Below, in pieces: positions 1 through 6,884 of a DNA stretch of 17,161 nt. How positions within the stretch are numbered: the first letter of the stretch is position 1; each line of letters opens with the position of its first letter. Where the stretch lies: NCBI GenBank assembly GCA_019115725.1, contig DXCY01000132.1, positions 1-17,161 on the forward strand, read 5' to 3'. Made by a program: the position numbers and the translations under genes. Origin of the DNA: Candidatus Luteimonas excrementigallinarum. Lineage in GTDB: Bacteria > Pseudomonadota > Gammaproteobacteria > Xanthomonadales > Xanthomonadaceae. The notes beneath the pieces are model-generated. The model had not been told where the DNA came from. It did no database searches and was given only the letters and a program-made list of their open reading frames with translations.

Positions 1-2100
1 GGTTTCCACCCGCGAGCGCGCGGCGGTGATGGCTTCGCGCAGGCTCGCGCGTTCCTGCGCCAGGGTGTCGAGCGAGCGGCCGAGGCGATTGACCTCCGCC
101 TGCAGCAGCTCCGGACTGTGTTCGCGCAGCGCGGCCTGCAGCTGCTCGATGGCCAGGCCGAGTGCTGTCTCGCGGGCGCGGTCACCTTCCAGCCGGGTCA
201 ACTGGCGGGCATCCAGTTCGCGGGCTTCAGCGCTTTCCAGATTGCGGGCGGCCGCGGCGATGCCGGCCTGCAGCCGCTCCAGCTGCAGCTGGGTGGAGGT
301 GAGCGCCTCGCGGCTGGCCTGCAGCTGGTCTGCGGCGGCGCGGGCCTCCTGCTCCGCGTCGTCCAGCTGACGCTGGGCCGCTTCCAGCGGCGGGGTGTCG
401 GCATCGTTGGCGGCCTCGCCCAGGGTGGACAGGCGCCGGGCGATGTCCGCGGCCTGGCCGCGGGCGTCAGCCAGTGCGGCGCGCCAGTGGGCGTCATCGT
501 GACCGCCGAGCGCCACGTCGCGGTCGCGCTCCAGGGTGCGGATTTCGTCCAGCAGGCGGGCATGCTGCGCGTGGCGCTCTTCGGCCTCGACCGGGGTGGC
601 CACGCCGATCTGATCCAGCAGCTGCCGGCGCTGCGCTTCCAGTGCCTCGGCCTGGGTGCCCAGGCGCTGCACGTCCTCGCCGCCGGGGATCACGCTGATC
701 TCGCCAACGCCCTCGATGCCAAGCGTCACCGGGGCGCTGGCCAGCAGCTCGCCTTCGCCATCCAGAGCGCCGTGGCCGGTGGCCTGCACGCTGCGCCCGG
801 GCTGCAGGCGCCAGGTGACACGGGTGGCAACGGCTTCGCGGCGGATGCGGTTTTCATGCAGCGCGGTCTCGGCCTGGTGCAGCGCGGCGCGCAGGGTGGG
901 ATCGATGCCGGTGGCCGCGGCGCGGGTGCGCAGCGCGGCGAGGGCCTCGACCTTCTCCGCCGCCTCGGCCAGCACCCGGGTGGCCTGGTCGGCCTGCCGC
1001 TCCAGCCGTCCGGCCTCGGCAGCAAGGCGTTCGCGCTCGGCGGACTGGGCGGCGGCCCGCAGCGTCGCTTCCGCCTGTCGCCGGATGGTTTGCGCGCCGT
1101 CGTGGCGGGTCTGGGCCTGTGCCTGGCGCGCGGCCAGGGCTTTGATGCCTGCTTCGGCCTGTTCCAGCTGCGCGCGCTGGCGGCGCAGCTCTTCCAGTCC
1201 GTCGGCGCGGGTCTGGCGCTGGTCGGCGGTGTCCTGGATGCGCTGGCGCAGCTCCAGCAATTCGCGCTGCCTGGCCTGCAGCGCCTCGGCCTGGGGCTGC
1301 AGGCGGGCGAGGCGGGCTTCGGCGGCTTTCTTCGCCGCCTCGATCTCCTCCCACGGCCTGCTTCGCTCCAGCCCGGTGAGCTGTTCCGCGTCGCGGGCCA
1401 GCCGGTCGATCAGCGCGGCATAGGTGTTGGCGCGCTCCTGCAGGTCAGTCTGGCGGTGGGAGGCCTGCTCAAGCTCCTCGTTCACCCTGGCCAGTACGCC
1501 GGTGGGGCGGCCGGTGCGGGTGCGCAGGGCGCGCAGGTCCTTCTCCACCTCGGCGGCCACGCGCCCGCCGGCGCTGCTGGAGATGTCGCCGATGATGTCC
1601 TTCAGCCGCTCCTGCAGGGTGCCGCGGGCGTGGTCCAGCGGCGTGGCGATGCTGTGGCTGTCGCCCTGCTCGATCCACAGCAGGCCGGGGATGCCGCGGG
1701 TCTCGGCACGGCTGGCGCCGCGCCCGGCCAGCGAAAATCCCAGCCGGCGGGCCAGCTCCTCGTCGGCGGTGTCGCCGTCCCAGCTGTCGCTGCCGACTGT
1801 CAGCCGCGCCCGCGGCGATTGCAGGAAGGTCTTGTGCAGCGCGCACTGCACGCCGCCCAGCAGGAAGTCGGCTTCCACCACCGGCGCGACCCCGTCCGCC
1901 CCCGCGGGCAGGATGGTGGCGGCAAAGTCGCCGCGGGTCTTGTGCTTCTCGAAAAACAGCGTGCGCAGCGCGTGGGCCAGCGTGCTCTTGCCGGCCTCGT
2001 TGGGGCCGTGGAATACGTTCAGTCCGTCTTCCAGCCCGGCGATCTCGACCGGGGCGGCGAACTTGCGGAACTGTTCGATGCGAAGGCGCTGCAGCTTCAC
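1..2100 (-). CDS. SbcC/YhaN-like AAA ATPase of DNA repair, 3' part missing
   Basis: This gene encodes a Rad50/SbcC-type ATPase that would act in the cytoplasm with the SbcD-like nuclease just upstream. The frame is open from a GTG at 2100 to the window edge (700 codons), and the C-terminal half-ATPase with the signature and Walker B motifs lies outside. The N-terminus has the Rad50/SMC pattern, with Walker A GPNEAGKST at residues 32-40. From about residue 190 the sequence is Leu/Glu/Arg/Gln-rich with coiled-coil character, broken at about 417-475 by a Gly/Val-rich, probably beta-stranded segment. I found one Cys codon in the visible part (near residue 85) and no CxxC zinc hook. The start is chosen because GTG overlaps the upstream stop (GTGA) and GGAAGGAG lies about 7 nt upstream, which suggests translational coupling. 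A YhaN-type ATPase is the closest guess; the exact subfamily is uncertain. Confidence 0.85.
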   Translation of the reverse strand, partial: MKLQRLRIEQFRKFAAPVEIAGLEDGLNVFHGPNEAGKSTLAHALRTLFFEKHKTRGDFAATILPAGADGVAPVVEADFLLGGVQCALHKTFLQSPRARLTVGSDSWDGDTADEELARRLGFSLAGRGASRAETRGIPGLLWIEQGDSHSIATPLDHARGTLQERLKDIIGDISSSAGGRVAAEVEKDLRALRTRTGRPTGVLARVNEELEQASHRQTDLQERANTYAALIDRLARDAEQLTGLERSRPWEEIEAAKKAAEARLARLQPQAEALQARQRELLELRQRIQDTADQRQTRADGLEELRRQRAQLEQAEAGIKALAARQAQAQTRHDGAQTIRRQAEATLRAAAQSAERERLAAEAGRLERQADQATRVLAEAAEKVEALAALRTRAAATGIDPTLRAALHQAETALHENRIRREAVATRVTWRLQPGRSVQATGHGALDGEGELLASAPVTLGIEGVGEISVIPGGEDVQRLGTQAEALEAQRRQLLDQIGVATPVEAEERHAQHARLLDEIRTLERDRDVALGGHDDAHWRAALADARGQAADIARRLSTLGEAANDADTPPLEAAQRQLDDAEQEARAAADQLQASREALTSTQLQLERLQAGIAAAARNLESAEARELDARQLTRLEGDRARETALGLAIEQLQAALREHSPELLQAEVNRLGRSLDTLAQERASLREAITAARSRVET

Positions 2101-3245
2101 CGCGCGGCTCCTTCCGTGCGCCTGAGCACATTGAACAACTGGCGCAGCGCCTCGCGGGCCACGGCGGCCTGGTCGGGATCGTCCTGCAAGCCGTGCAGGT
2201 CGGCCACCACTTCGGCCAGGGCGCCGTCGACCTGCATTGCGGCGAGGTCGGCTTCAGTGGGATCCAGGCGCAGGCCGCCCAGGTCGGCCTCGAGCACGTG
2301 TGCGCGGGCGCGGGCATCGTCGATCGCCTGGCGCAGTGCTTCGGCGGTGGCGAAGTCGGTCATGCCCTCGACGGCCAGGCGCACCACGTCGCCGGCATCC
2401 AGGGCACGCAGTGTTCCGGCCAGGCGCTCCACGTCGGCGCTGCCATCCACCTGTTCGCGGCGCTCCTGCCAGCGGTGGCGGGCCACCCGCAGCGGGGTGA
2501 CGCGCGGCAGGGCGCCGGGCGCGTCCAGTTCCACCAGCAGCACGTTGCCCGGGTCATTGGCCTTGAAGCGATCCGGCTCGGGCGTGCCGCTGTACCAGGT
2601 GCGGGCATCGATCTGTCTGGTGCCGTGCCAGTCGCCCAGGGCCAGGTAATCGAGCCGCGCGCGGGCGGCGCGATCGGGAGCGATGGGGTTGGGCGAGTCC
2701 GCCTGTTCGGGCAGGATCCCGCTCACGCTGCCGTGCGCCAGGCCGATGCGCAGCAGCCCCGCCGGCGTTTCCCAGCCGTCGAAGGCGGCGCTGAGGTCAT
2801 CGTGCACATGGCGCTGGGTGAGTGGCGCGGCCAGCACCGCCAGACCGGTGTCGGCCAGTTCGAATACACCGGGCTCCAGCGCCAGCACCACGTTGGCGGG
2901 CACGATGCCCATGCGCGCGGCGCGCGTCCACACGCTTTCGGCCAGCGCGGCGTCGTGGTTGCCGGGCAGCAGCACCCACGGACCGTCATAAGCGGCCATG
3001 GCCAGGAAGGCGCGGCGCAGCGAGTCGTCCGACAGGCCGGGCTTTTCGAACACATCGCCCGCCACCAGTACCGCGGCCACCCCGTGTTCCACCGCCAGCC
3101 GGGCAATGGTGGCCACGGCCTCGAAGCGCGCCTGGGCCAGCGCGGCTGCGGGGTCGCGGCCGTCGTCGTTGGCTTCGAAACCGAAGGTCTTGCCGAGCTG
3201 CCAGTCGGCGGTGTGCAGGAATTTCACAGGAAGCCCGGGAGTCAT
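2097..3245 (-). CDS. SbcD/Mre11-like metallophosphoesterase (DNA repair nuclease)
   Basis: This 382-aa protein is the likely nuclease subunit partnering the SbcC-like ATPase encoded next. Calcineurin-like phosphoesterase motifs appear in order: HTADWQ (11-16), GDVFE (63-67), LLPGNHD (92-98), LAHGS (169-173) and LGDWHG (203-208). The first and last differ from the textbook DxH and GHxH: Gln replaces His in motif I, and Asp replaces the first His of the last motif. The C-terminal third would be the capping and ATPase-binding region. I chose ATG 3245, which gives MTPGLPVKFLHTADW; a CATACT hexamer lies exactly 6 nt upstream and no Shine-Dalgarno is visible. GTG at 3227 (giving VKFLHTADW) is an alternative that fits the family's usual N-terminus. 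The gene diverges from frmR across 95 bp. Confidence 0.9.
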   Translation of the reverse strand: MTPGLPVKFLHTADWQLGKTFGFEANDDGRDPAAALAQARFEAVATIARLAVEHGVAAVLVAGDVFEKPGLSDDSLRRAFLAMAAYDGPWVLLPGNHDAALAESVWTRAARMGIVPANVVLALEPGVFELADTGLAVLAAPLTQRHVHDDLSAAFDGWETPAGLLRIGLAHGSVSGILPEQADSPNPIAPDRAARARLDYLALGDWHGTRQIDARTWYSGTPEPDRFKANDPGNVLLVELDAPGALPRVTPLRVARHRWQERREQVDGSADVERLAGTLRALDAGDVVRLAVEGMTDFATAEALRQAIDDARARAHVLEADLGGLRLDPTEADLAAMQVDGALAEVVADLHGLQDDPDQAAVAREALRQLFNVLRRTEGAAR

Positions 3246-3251
3246 GCAGCA

Positions 3252-3281
3252 AGTATGGACAACCGGCCCGTGGCTTGTCCG
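3252..3281 (-). promoter_or_regulatory. Putative promoter of the sbcD-like gene
   Basis: Reading the minus strand, CGGACA (3281-3276) resembles a -35 box and CATACT (3257-3252) a -10 box, separated by 18 nt. The -10 box ends 6 nt before the ATG at 3245, so transcription would start at or next to the start codon. This comes from pattern matching only. Confidence 0.4.
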
Positions 3282-3304
3282 GTGGCCGGCGCCACAGTCG
3301 GCCG

Positions 3305-3328
3305 ATATACTATCCCCCACTATAGTTC
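3305..3328 (+). promoter_or_regulatory. FrmR-type operator overlapping a -10 box
   Basis: ACTAT (3309-3313) and ATAGT (3322-3326) form an inverted repeat around a CCCCC tract (3314-3318). AT-rich inverted repeats flanking a G/C run are the known operator form of the CsoR/RcnR/FrmR family. The site lies in very GC-rich DNA, 14 bp before the frmR start. TATACT (3306-3311) inside it could serve as the frmR -10 box, so repressor binding would block RNA polymerase. No convincing -35 is visible. Confidence 0.7.
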
Positions 3329-3340
3329 AGGCCGCCCGCC

Positions 3341-3616
3341 ATGCCGCACTCACCCGAAGAGAAAAAGAAGGTCCTGGCCCGCATCCGCCGCATCCGCGGC
3401 CAGTGCGACGGGCTGGAGCGCGCGCTCGAGGCCGGGGCCGACTGCGGCCCGGTGCTGCAGCAGATCGCGGCCATCCGCGGTGCGATCAACGGGCTGATGA
3501 GCGAGGTGCTGGAATCGCACCTGCGCGAACAGTTCGGCCAGCCTGCCGCCGACCCGCAGGACCGCCAGGCGCGGGTCGCCGAGATGACCGGGCTGATCCG
3601 TTCCTACCTGAAATGA
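3341..3616 (+). CDS. frmR: Formaldehyde-sensing repressor FrmR
   Basis: This is a 91-aa all-helical repressor of the CsoR/RcnR family, which represses its own operon and is released by formaldehyde. The N-terminus MPHSPEEKKKVLARIRRIRG and the core LQQIAAIRGAINGLMSEVLE closely follow E. coli FrmR as I recall it. Pro2 and Cys35, the residues that formaldehyde bridges in FrmR, are both present, as is His60. The Cys35 context and the formaldehyde-pathway genes downstream favour FrmR over the copper sensor CsoR or the nickel/cobalt sensor RcnR. The ribosome binding site is weak (CAGG about 9 nt upstream). frmA follows after 73 nt with no terminator visible, so the two are probably cotranscribed. 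Confidence 0.93.
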   Translation: MPHSPEEKKKVLARIRRIRGQCDGLERALEAGADCGPVLQQIAAIRGAINGLMSEVLESHLREQFGQPAADPQDRQARVAEMTGLIRSYLK

Positions 3617-3689
3617 AGCGCCCCTGAAATCCATCGTCATCGCGGCGTCCGCCGCCGCACCTCCCACACATCCTTGCAGGAGTATCGCC

Positions 3690-4799
3690 ATGAAGACCCG
3701 TGCCGCCGTTGCGTTTGAAGCCGGCAAGCCGCTCGAAATCGTTGAACTGGACCTGGAAGGGCCGAAGAAGGGCGAGGTGCTGGTGAAGATCACCCACACC
3801 GCGCTGTGCCATACCGACGCCTTCACCCTGTCGGGCGAGGACCCCGAGGGCGTGTTCCCCGCGGTTCTCGGCCATGAAGGCGCGGGTATCGTGGTCGAGG
3901 TGGGCGAGGGCGTCACCAGCGTCAAGCCGGGTGACCACGTGATCCCGCTGTACACCGCCGAGTGCGGCGAGTGCCTGTTCTGCAAGAGCGGCAAGACCAA
4001 CCTGTGCGTGGCCGTGCGCGCCACCCAGGGCAAGGGTGTGATGCCCGATGGCACCACCCGCTTCAGCTACAAGGGCAAGCCGGTGTACCACTACATGGGC
4101 TGCTCCACCTTCGCCGAGCACACCGTTGTGGCCGAGGTCTCGCTGGCCAAGGTCAACCCGGAGGCCAACCCGGAGCACACCTGCCTGCTCGGCTGCGGCG
4201 TGACCACCGGCATCGGCGCGGTGCACAACACCGCCAAGGTGCAGGAAGGTGACAGCGTGGCCGTGTTCGGCCTGGGCGCGATCGGCCTGGCGGTGATCCA
4301 GGGCGCGGTGCAGGCAAAAGCGGGACGCATCATCGCCATCGACACCAACCCGGCCAAGTTCGAGCTGGCGAAGCAGATGGGCGCCACCGAGTGCGTGAAC
4401 CCGAGGGACTACAACCGGCCGATCCAGGAAGTGATCGTGGAGATGACCGGCTGGGGCGTGGACCACAGCTTCGAGTGCATCGGCAATGTGGAGGTGATGC
4501 GCTCGGCACTGGAGTGTGCCCACCGCGGCTGGGGCCAGAGCGTGATCATCGGCGTGGCCGGCGCGGGCAAGGAGATCAGCACCCGTCCGTTCCAGCTGGT
4601 GACCGGGCGCAAGTGGCTGGGCACCGCGTTCGGCGGGGTGAAGGGCCGCACCGAGCTGCCGGGCATGGTGGAGGACGCGATGAAGGGCGACATCAAGCTG
4701 GAGCCTTTCGTCACCCACACCCTGCCGCTGGAGCGCATCAACGAGGCCTTCGAGCTGATGGAGAAGGGCGAGTCCATCCGCACCGTCATCCGTTACTGA
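3690..4799 (+). CDS. frmA: S-(hydroxymethyl)glutathione dehydrogenase (class III alcohol dehydrogenase)
   Basis: This 369-aa cytosolic enzyme oxidises S-hydroxymethylglutathione, the spontaneous adduct of formaldehyde and glutathione, to S-formylglutathione using NAD+. It is a zinc-dependent medium-chain dehydrogenase of normal full length. Catalytic zinc ligands are Cys40 (in ALCHTD), His62 (GHEGAG) and Cys169 (GCGVTTG). Structural zinc ligands are Cys92, Cys95, Cys98 and Cys106 (CGECLFCKSGKTNLC). The Rossmann motif is GLGAIGL, followed by the acidic residue in AIDTNPAKF that selects NAD. AGGAG (3678-3682) lies 7 nt before the ATG. The gene is also called adhC. It may also act as an S-nitrosoglutathione reductase, as the family commonly does. 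Confidence 0.97.
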   Translation: MKTRAAVAFEAGKPLEIVELDLEGPKKGEVLVKITHTALCHTDAFTLSGEDPEGVFPAVLGHEGAGIVVEVGEGVTSVKPGDHVIPLYTAECGECLFCKSGKTNLCVAVRATQGKGVMPDGTTRFSYKGKPVYHYMGCSTFAEHTVVAEVSLAKVNPEANPEHTCLLGCGVTTGIGAVHNTAKVQEGDSVAVFGLGAIGLAVIQGAVQAKAGRIIAIDTNPAKFELAKQMGATECVNPRDYNRPIQEVIVEMTGWGVDHSFECIGNVEVMRSALECAHRGWGQSVIIGVAGAGKEISTRPFQLVTGRKWLGTAFGGVKGRTELPGMVEDAMKGDIKLEPFVTHTLPLERINEAFELMEKGESIRTVIRY

Positions 4800-4801
4800 G
4801 C

Positions 4802-4824
4802 GTCGGGGCGTTACCCCGATCTAC
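4802..4824 (-). repeat. SMAG-type REP hairpin, copy 1 (reverse orientation)
   Basis: Read on the minus strand, this begins GTAG and then forms a stem of TCGGGG with CCCCGA, extended by a G-T pair, around a 5-nt loop. It lies two bases after the frmA stop. A GTAG head followed by a short GC-rich palindrome is the form of the Stenotrophomonas SMAG elements, a REP family. Confidence 0.7.
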
Positions 4825-4838
4825 GGCGGACTGATGCC

Positions 4839-4862
4839 GTAGGTCGGCCCTACGCGGCCGAC
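4839..4862 (+). repeat. SMAG-type REP hairpin, copy 2 (forward orientation)
   Basis: GTAG (4839-4842) is followed by a perfect 7-bp stem, GTCGGCC (4843-4849) with GGCCGAC (4856-4862), around a 6-nt loop. The stem differs from the other copies by compensatory changes (CGGCC/GGCCG instead of CGGGG/CCCCG), so the fold is kept while the bases vary. Confidence 0.75.
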
Positions 4863-4912
4863 GCGGGGATGCATGGGTCGCGGTGAACGCGCGATTGCGT
4901 GATCCGCGGGCC

Positions 4913-4936
4913 GTCGGGGGCGTAGCCCCGACCTAC
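4913..4936 (-). repeat. SMAG-type REP hairpin, copy 3 (reverse orientation)
   Basis: GTCGGGG (4913-4919) pairs with CCCCGAC (4926-4932) around a 6-nt loop and is followed by CTAC, the reverse complement of the GTAG head. Copy 2 and this copy face each other across 50 bp, as paired REPs (REPINs) do. The fghA ribosome binding site begins 8 nt further on. Confidence 0.75.
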
Positions 4937-4956
4937 CGTGAATTGGAGTGAACAGG

Positions 4957-5793
4957 ATGGAAAGACTTGAACACCGCGCCATCTTTGGCGGCTGGCAGGA
5001 TGTGTACCGGCACCGCTCCGAGGTGCTGGGCTGTGACATGACAGTGGGCGTGTACTTCCCGCCGCAGGCGGCGCAGGGCGGAAAGCTGCCGGTGCTGTAC
5101 TGGCTCTCGGGCCTGACCTGCAACGAGCAGAACTTCATCACCAAGGCCGGTGCGCAGCGCTATGCGGCCGAGCACGGGATCATCATCGTGGCCCCGGATA
5201 CCAGTCCGCGCGGCGAGGATGTGGCCAACGACGAGGCCTATGACCTGGGCCAGGGCGCCGGCTTCTACCTCAACGCCACCCGTGATCCGTGGGCGAAGCA
5301 CTACCGCATGTACGACTACATCGTCGACGAGCTGCCCGCGTGGGTGGAAGCCGACGACGCGGCCAGCGACGTGCGCGCGATCAGCGGCCATTCGATGGGC
5401 GGGCACGGCGCGCTGACCATCGCCCTGAAGAATCCGGGCCGCTACCGCAGCGTCTCGGCGTTCTCGCCGATCGTGGCGCCAACCCAGGTGCCGTGGGGCG
5501 AGAAGGCGTTCAGTGCGTACCTGGGCGATGACCGCGAGGCGTGGAAGCAGTACGACACCGTGGAACTGGTGAAGCAGGGCGCGGCGGAGCAGCTGCCGCT
5601 GCTGATCGACCAGGGGGATGCAGACGAGTTCCTCGAAGGCCAGCTGAAGCCGGAGCTGCTGCGCGCGGCGGCCGAGGCTGCGGGACACCCGCTGGAGCTG
5701 CGCATGCAGCCCGGCTACGACCACAGCTACTACTTCATCTCCAGCTTCATCGGCGATCACATCGCCCACCACGCTGCCGCACTGCGCGGCTAG
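4957..5793 (+). CDS. fghA: S-formylglutathione hydrolase
   Basis: This 278-aa alpha/beta-hydrolase splits S-formylglutathione into formate and glutathione, completing formaldehyde detoxification after FrmA. The N-terminus MERLEHRAIFGGWQDVYRHR and WLSGLTCNEQNF are typical of esterase D/FrmB. The nucleophile is Ser146 in GHSMGG, the acid is in DQGDADEF (Asp221 or Asp223) and the base is His256 in YDHSYY. I chose ATG 4957 because GGAG (4945-4948) lies 8 nt upstream and the resulting length matches E. coli FrmB. A GTG at 4948 would overlap that GGAG and add only three residues. The gene is separated from frmA by the REP cluster. Its TAG stop shares the palindrome CTAG with the stop of the convergent gene. 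It is equivalent to frmB. Confidence 0.95.
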   Translation: MERLEHRAIFGGWQDVYRHRSEVLGCDMTVGVYFPPQAAQGGKLPVLYWLSGLTCNEQNFITKAGAQRYAAEHGIIIVAPDTSPRGEDVANDEAYDLGQGAGFYLNATRDPWAKHYRMYDYIVDELPAWVEADDAASDVRAISGHSMGGHGALTIALKNPGRYRSVSAFSPIVAPTQVPWGEKAFSAYLGDDREAWKQYDTVELVKQGAAEQLPLLIDQGDADEFLEGQLKPELLRAAAEAAGHPLELRMQPGYDHSYYFISSFIGDHIAHHAAALRG

Positions 5794-6476
5794 CCCGCCG
5801 GCACGAAATCGGTATAGGCGAAGCGGCCGTCGCGCAGTACGGTTTCACCCTGCGCGATGGCCAGGGGCCGGTCGAACATCGGCCCGGCGGACACGCATGT
5901 GTGGAACTCGCCGTTTTCACCGCACGGATCGACCCCGGCAGGCAGGCTTTCCAGCAGCGCCGCGTCGAACCGGCTGCCGGCAAAGCCGGCGTCCAGCTGG
6001 TGGGTATCCACGCAGCACAGATGGGTGCGCAGGCCGGCGGCGATCATGTCCGCGGCCACGGTTCCGGTATCGCGGCCGAACAGCGGAAACAGCGCCTCCC
6101 AGCCCAGTCGCGCGCACAGCGCCCGGCGCCAGTCGCGCACATCGGCCAGCAGCAGGTCGCCGTAGGCCATCGTGGACAGCCCGGGCCAGCGCGCGGCGGC
6201 CTGTGCCAGGCCGTCTGCAAACGCCGCTTCGTAGCGGGCGTTGTCGCAGTCCTGCGGGATCATCGATTCAATCAGCGGCAGGCCCGCGGCATCGGCCTGG
6301 GCGCAGATCACATCGCGGCGCACGCCCTGCATCGAAGCGCGCTCTTGGCCTTCGGTGAGCGTGGTGAACAGGCCAACCACGCGGACGGTTGGATCCTGCT
6401 TCAGCAGATGCAGCGTCCACGCCGCATCCTTGCCGCCGCTCCAGGAGAGCAACACCTGTTGGGGAGATGAGGTCAC
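5790..6476 (-). CDS. Dph6-like PP-loop ATPase (diphthine-ammonia ligase family)
   Basis: This 228-aa protein belongs to the adenine-nucleotide alpha-hydrolase family, which activates a substrate with ATP by adenylation. The PP-loop SGGKDA is at residues 13-18. The Dph6-type motifs GDLLLADVRDWR (from 106), PLFGRDT (131-137) and DPCGENGEFHT (183-193) are present. Archaeal and eukaryotic relatives amidate diphthine on elongation factor 2, but bacteria lack diphthamide, so the substrate is unknown. The start is GTG 6476, only 10 nt after the stop of the upstream gene, which implies an operon. Its TAG stop overlaps the fghA stop on the other strand. Confidence 0.88.
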   Translation of the reverse strand: MTSSPQQVLLSWSGGKDAAWTLHLLKQDPTVRVVGLFTTLTEGQERASMQGVRRDVICAQADAAGLPLIESMIPQDCDNARYEAAFADGLAQAAARWPGLSTMAYGDLLLADVRDWRRALCARLGWEALFPLFGRDTGTVAADMIAAGLRTHLCCVDTHQLDAGFAGSRFDAALLESLPAGVDPCGENGEFHTCVSAGPMFDRPLAIAQGETVLRDGRFAYTDFVPAG

Positions 6477-6486
6477 GGTCGTCCGC

Positions 6487-6819
6487 TCAGCGGACGTTGC
6501 GCAGTTCCCAGGCGCTGCCGGCCAGCAGCCCCAGGCGATGGCGCAGCAGGTCGCCGGAGATGCTGGTGTCCACCACCAGGTCGATGCCCAGGTTGCGCTG
6601 GCGACCGCTGACCGAGGCCTGCGGGTCCACTGCGCCCAGGGCCGGGTCCACTTCATCCGGCTCTTCCTGGGTCAGGCGCCAGCGTTCGAACAGGGCGGTG
6701 CCGCGCAGGGCGTCCTGCAGTTCGGCGGCAATACCCTCCGGGCCGCGGGAGTCGAGTGCAAACCGGCCGGCCTGGTCCAGGCGCGCGGTATCGGGGATCC
6801 GGATGTCGTATACGGCCAT
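6487..6819 (-). CDS. Conserved-looking hypothetical protein, 110 aa
   Basis: I do not recognise the family. From ATG 6819 the protein begins MAVYDIRIPDTARLDQ. It is soluble in appearance, has no cysteine, no signal peptide and no membrane segment, and ends ELRNVR. Support for its being a gene comes from its fit between two minus-strand genes, with 10 nt to the Dph6-like gene and 65 nt from the small membrane protein gene. A TTG at 6825 would add two residues (MP). Ribosome binding is weak, and GAGAAT 5 nt before the ATG could instead be a -10 box. A role in the same process as the Dph6-like enzyme is a guess from position only. Confidence 0.65.
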   Translation of the reverse strand: MAVYDIRIPDTARLDQAGRFALDSRGPEGIAAELQDALRGTALFERWRLTQEEPDEVDPALGAVDPQASVSGRQRNLGIDLVVDTSISGDLLRHRLGLLAGSAWELRNVR

Positions 6820-6884
6820 GGGCAATTCTCAATGTCGGGCAGCACAGTGTGCCCGGTCGTGTGTTGCCGTGGCGTTGTGGCGGC

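Noticed and set aside
118..2649. Very long open frame on the plus strand (843 codons)
   Set aside because: It is codon-aligned antisense to the SbcC-like gene; in GC-rich DNA the complement of a coding frame is often open. Its translation has no recognisable domain.
3486..4718. 410-codon minus-strand frame across frmR and frmA
   Set aside because: It is the shadow of frmA, whose zinc-ligand motifs prove the plus-strand frame; His/Ala/Gly-rich translation without a domain.
4933..5772. 279-codon minus-strand frame across fghA
   Set aside because: It is antisense to fghA, whose catalytic triad motifs are clear on the plus strand.
6836..6855. Imperfect hairpin between the small membrane protein and 110-aa protein genes as a terminator
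   Set aside because: The stem is bulged (CGGGCA with TGCCCG plus CAC/GTG) and lacks a U-rich tail on either strand.
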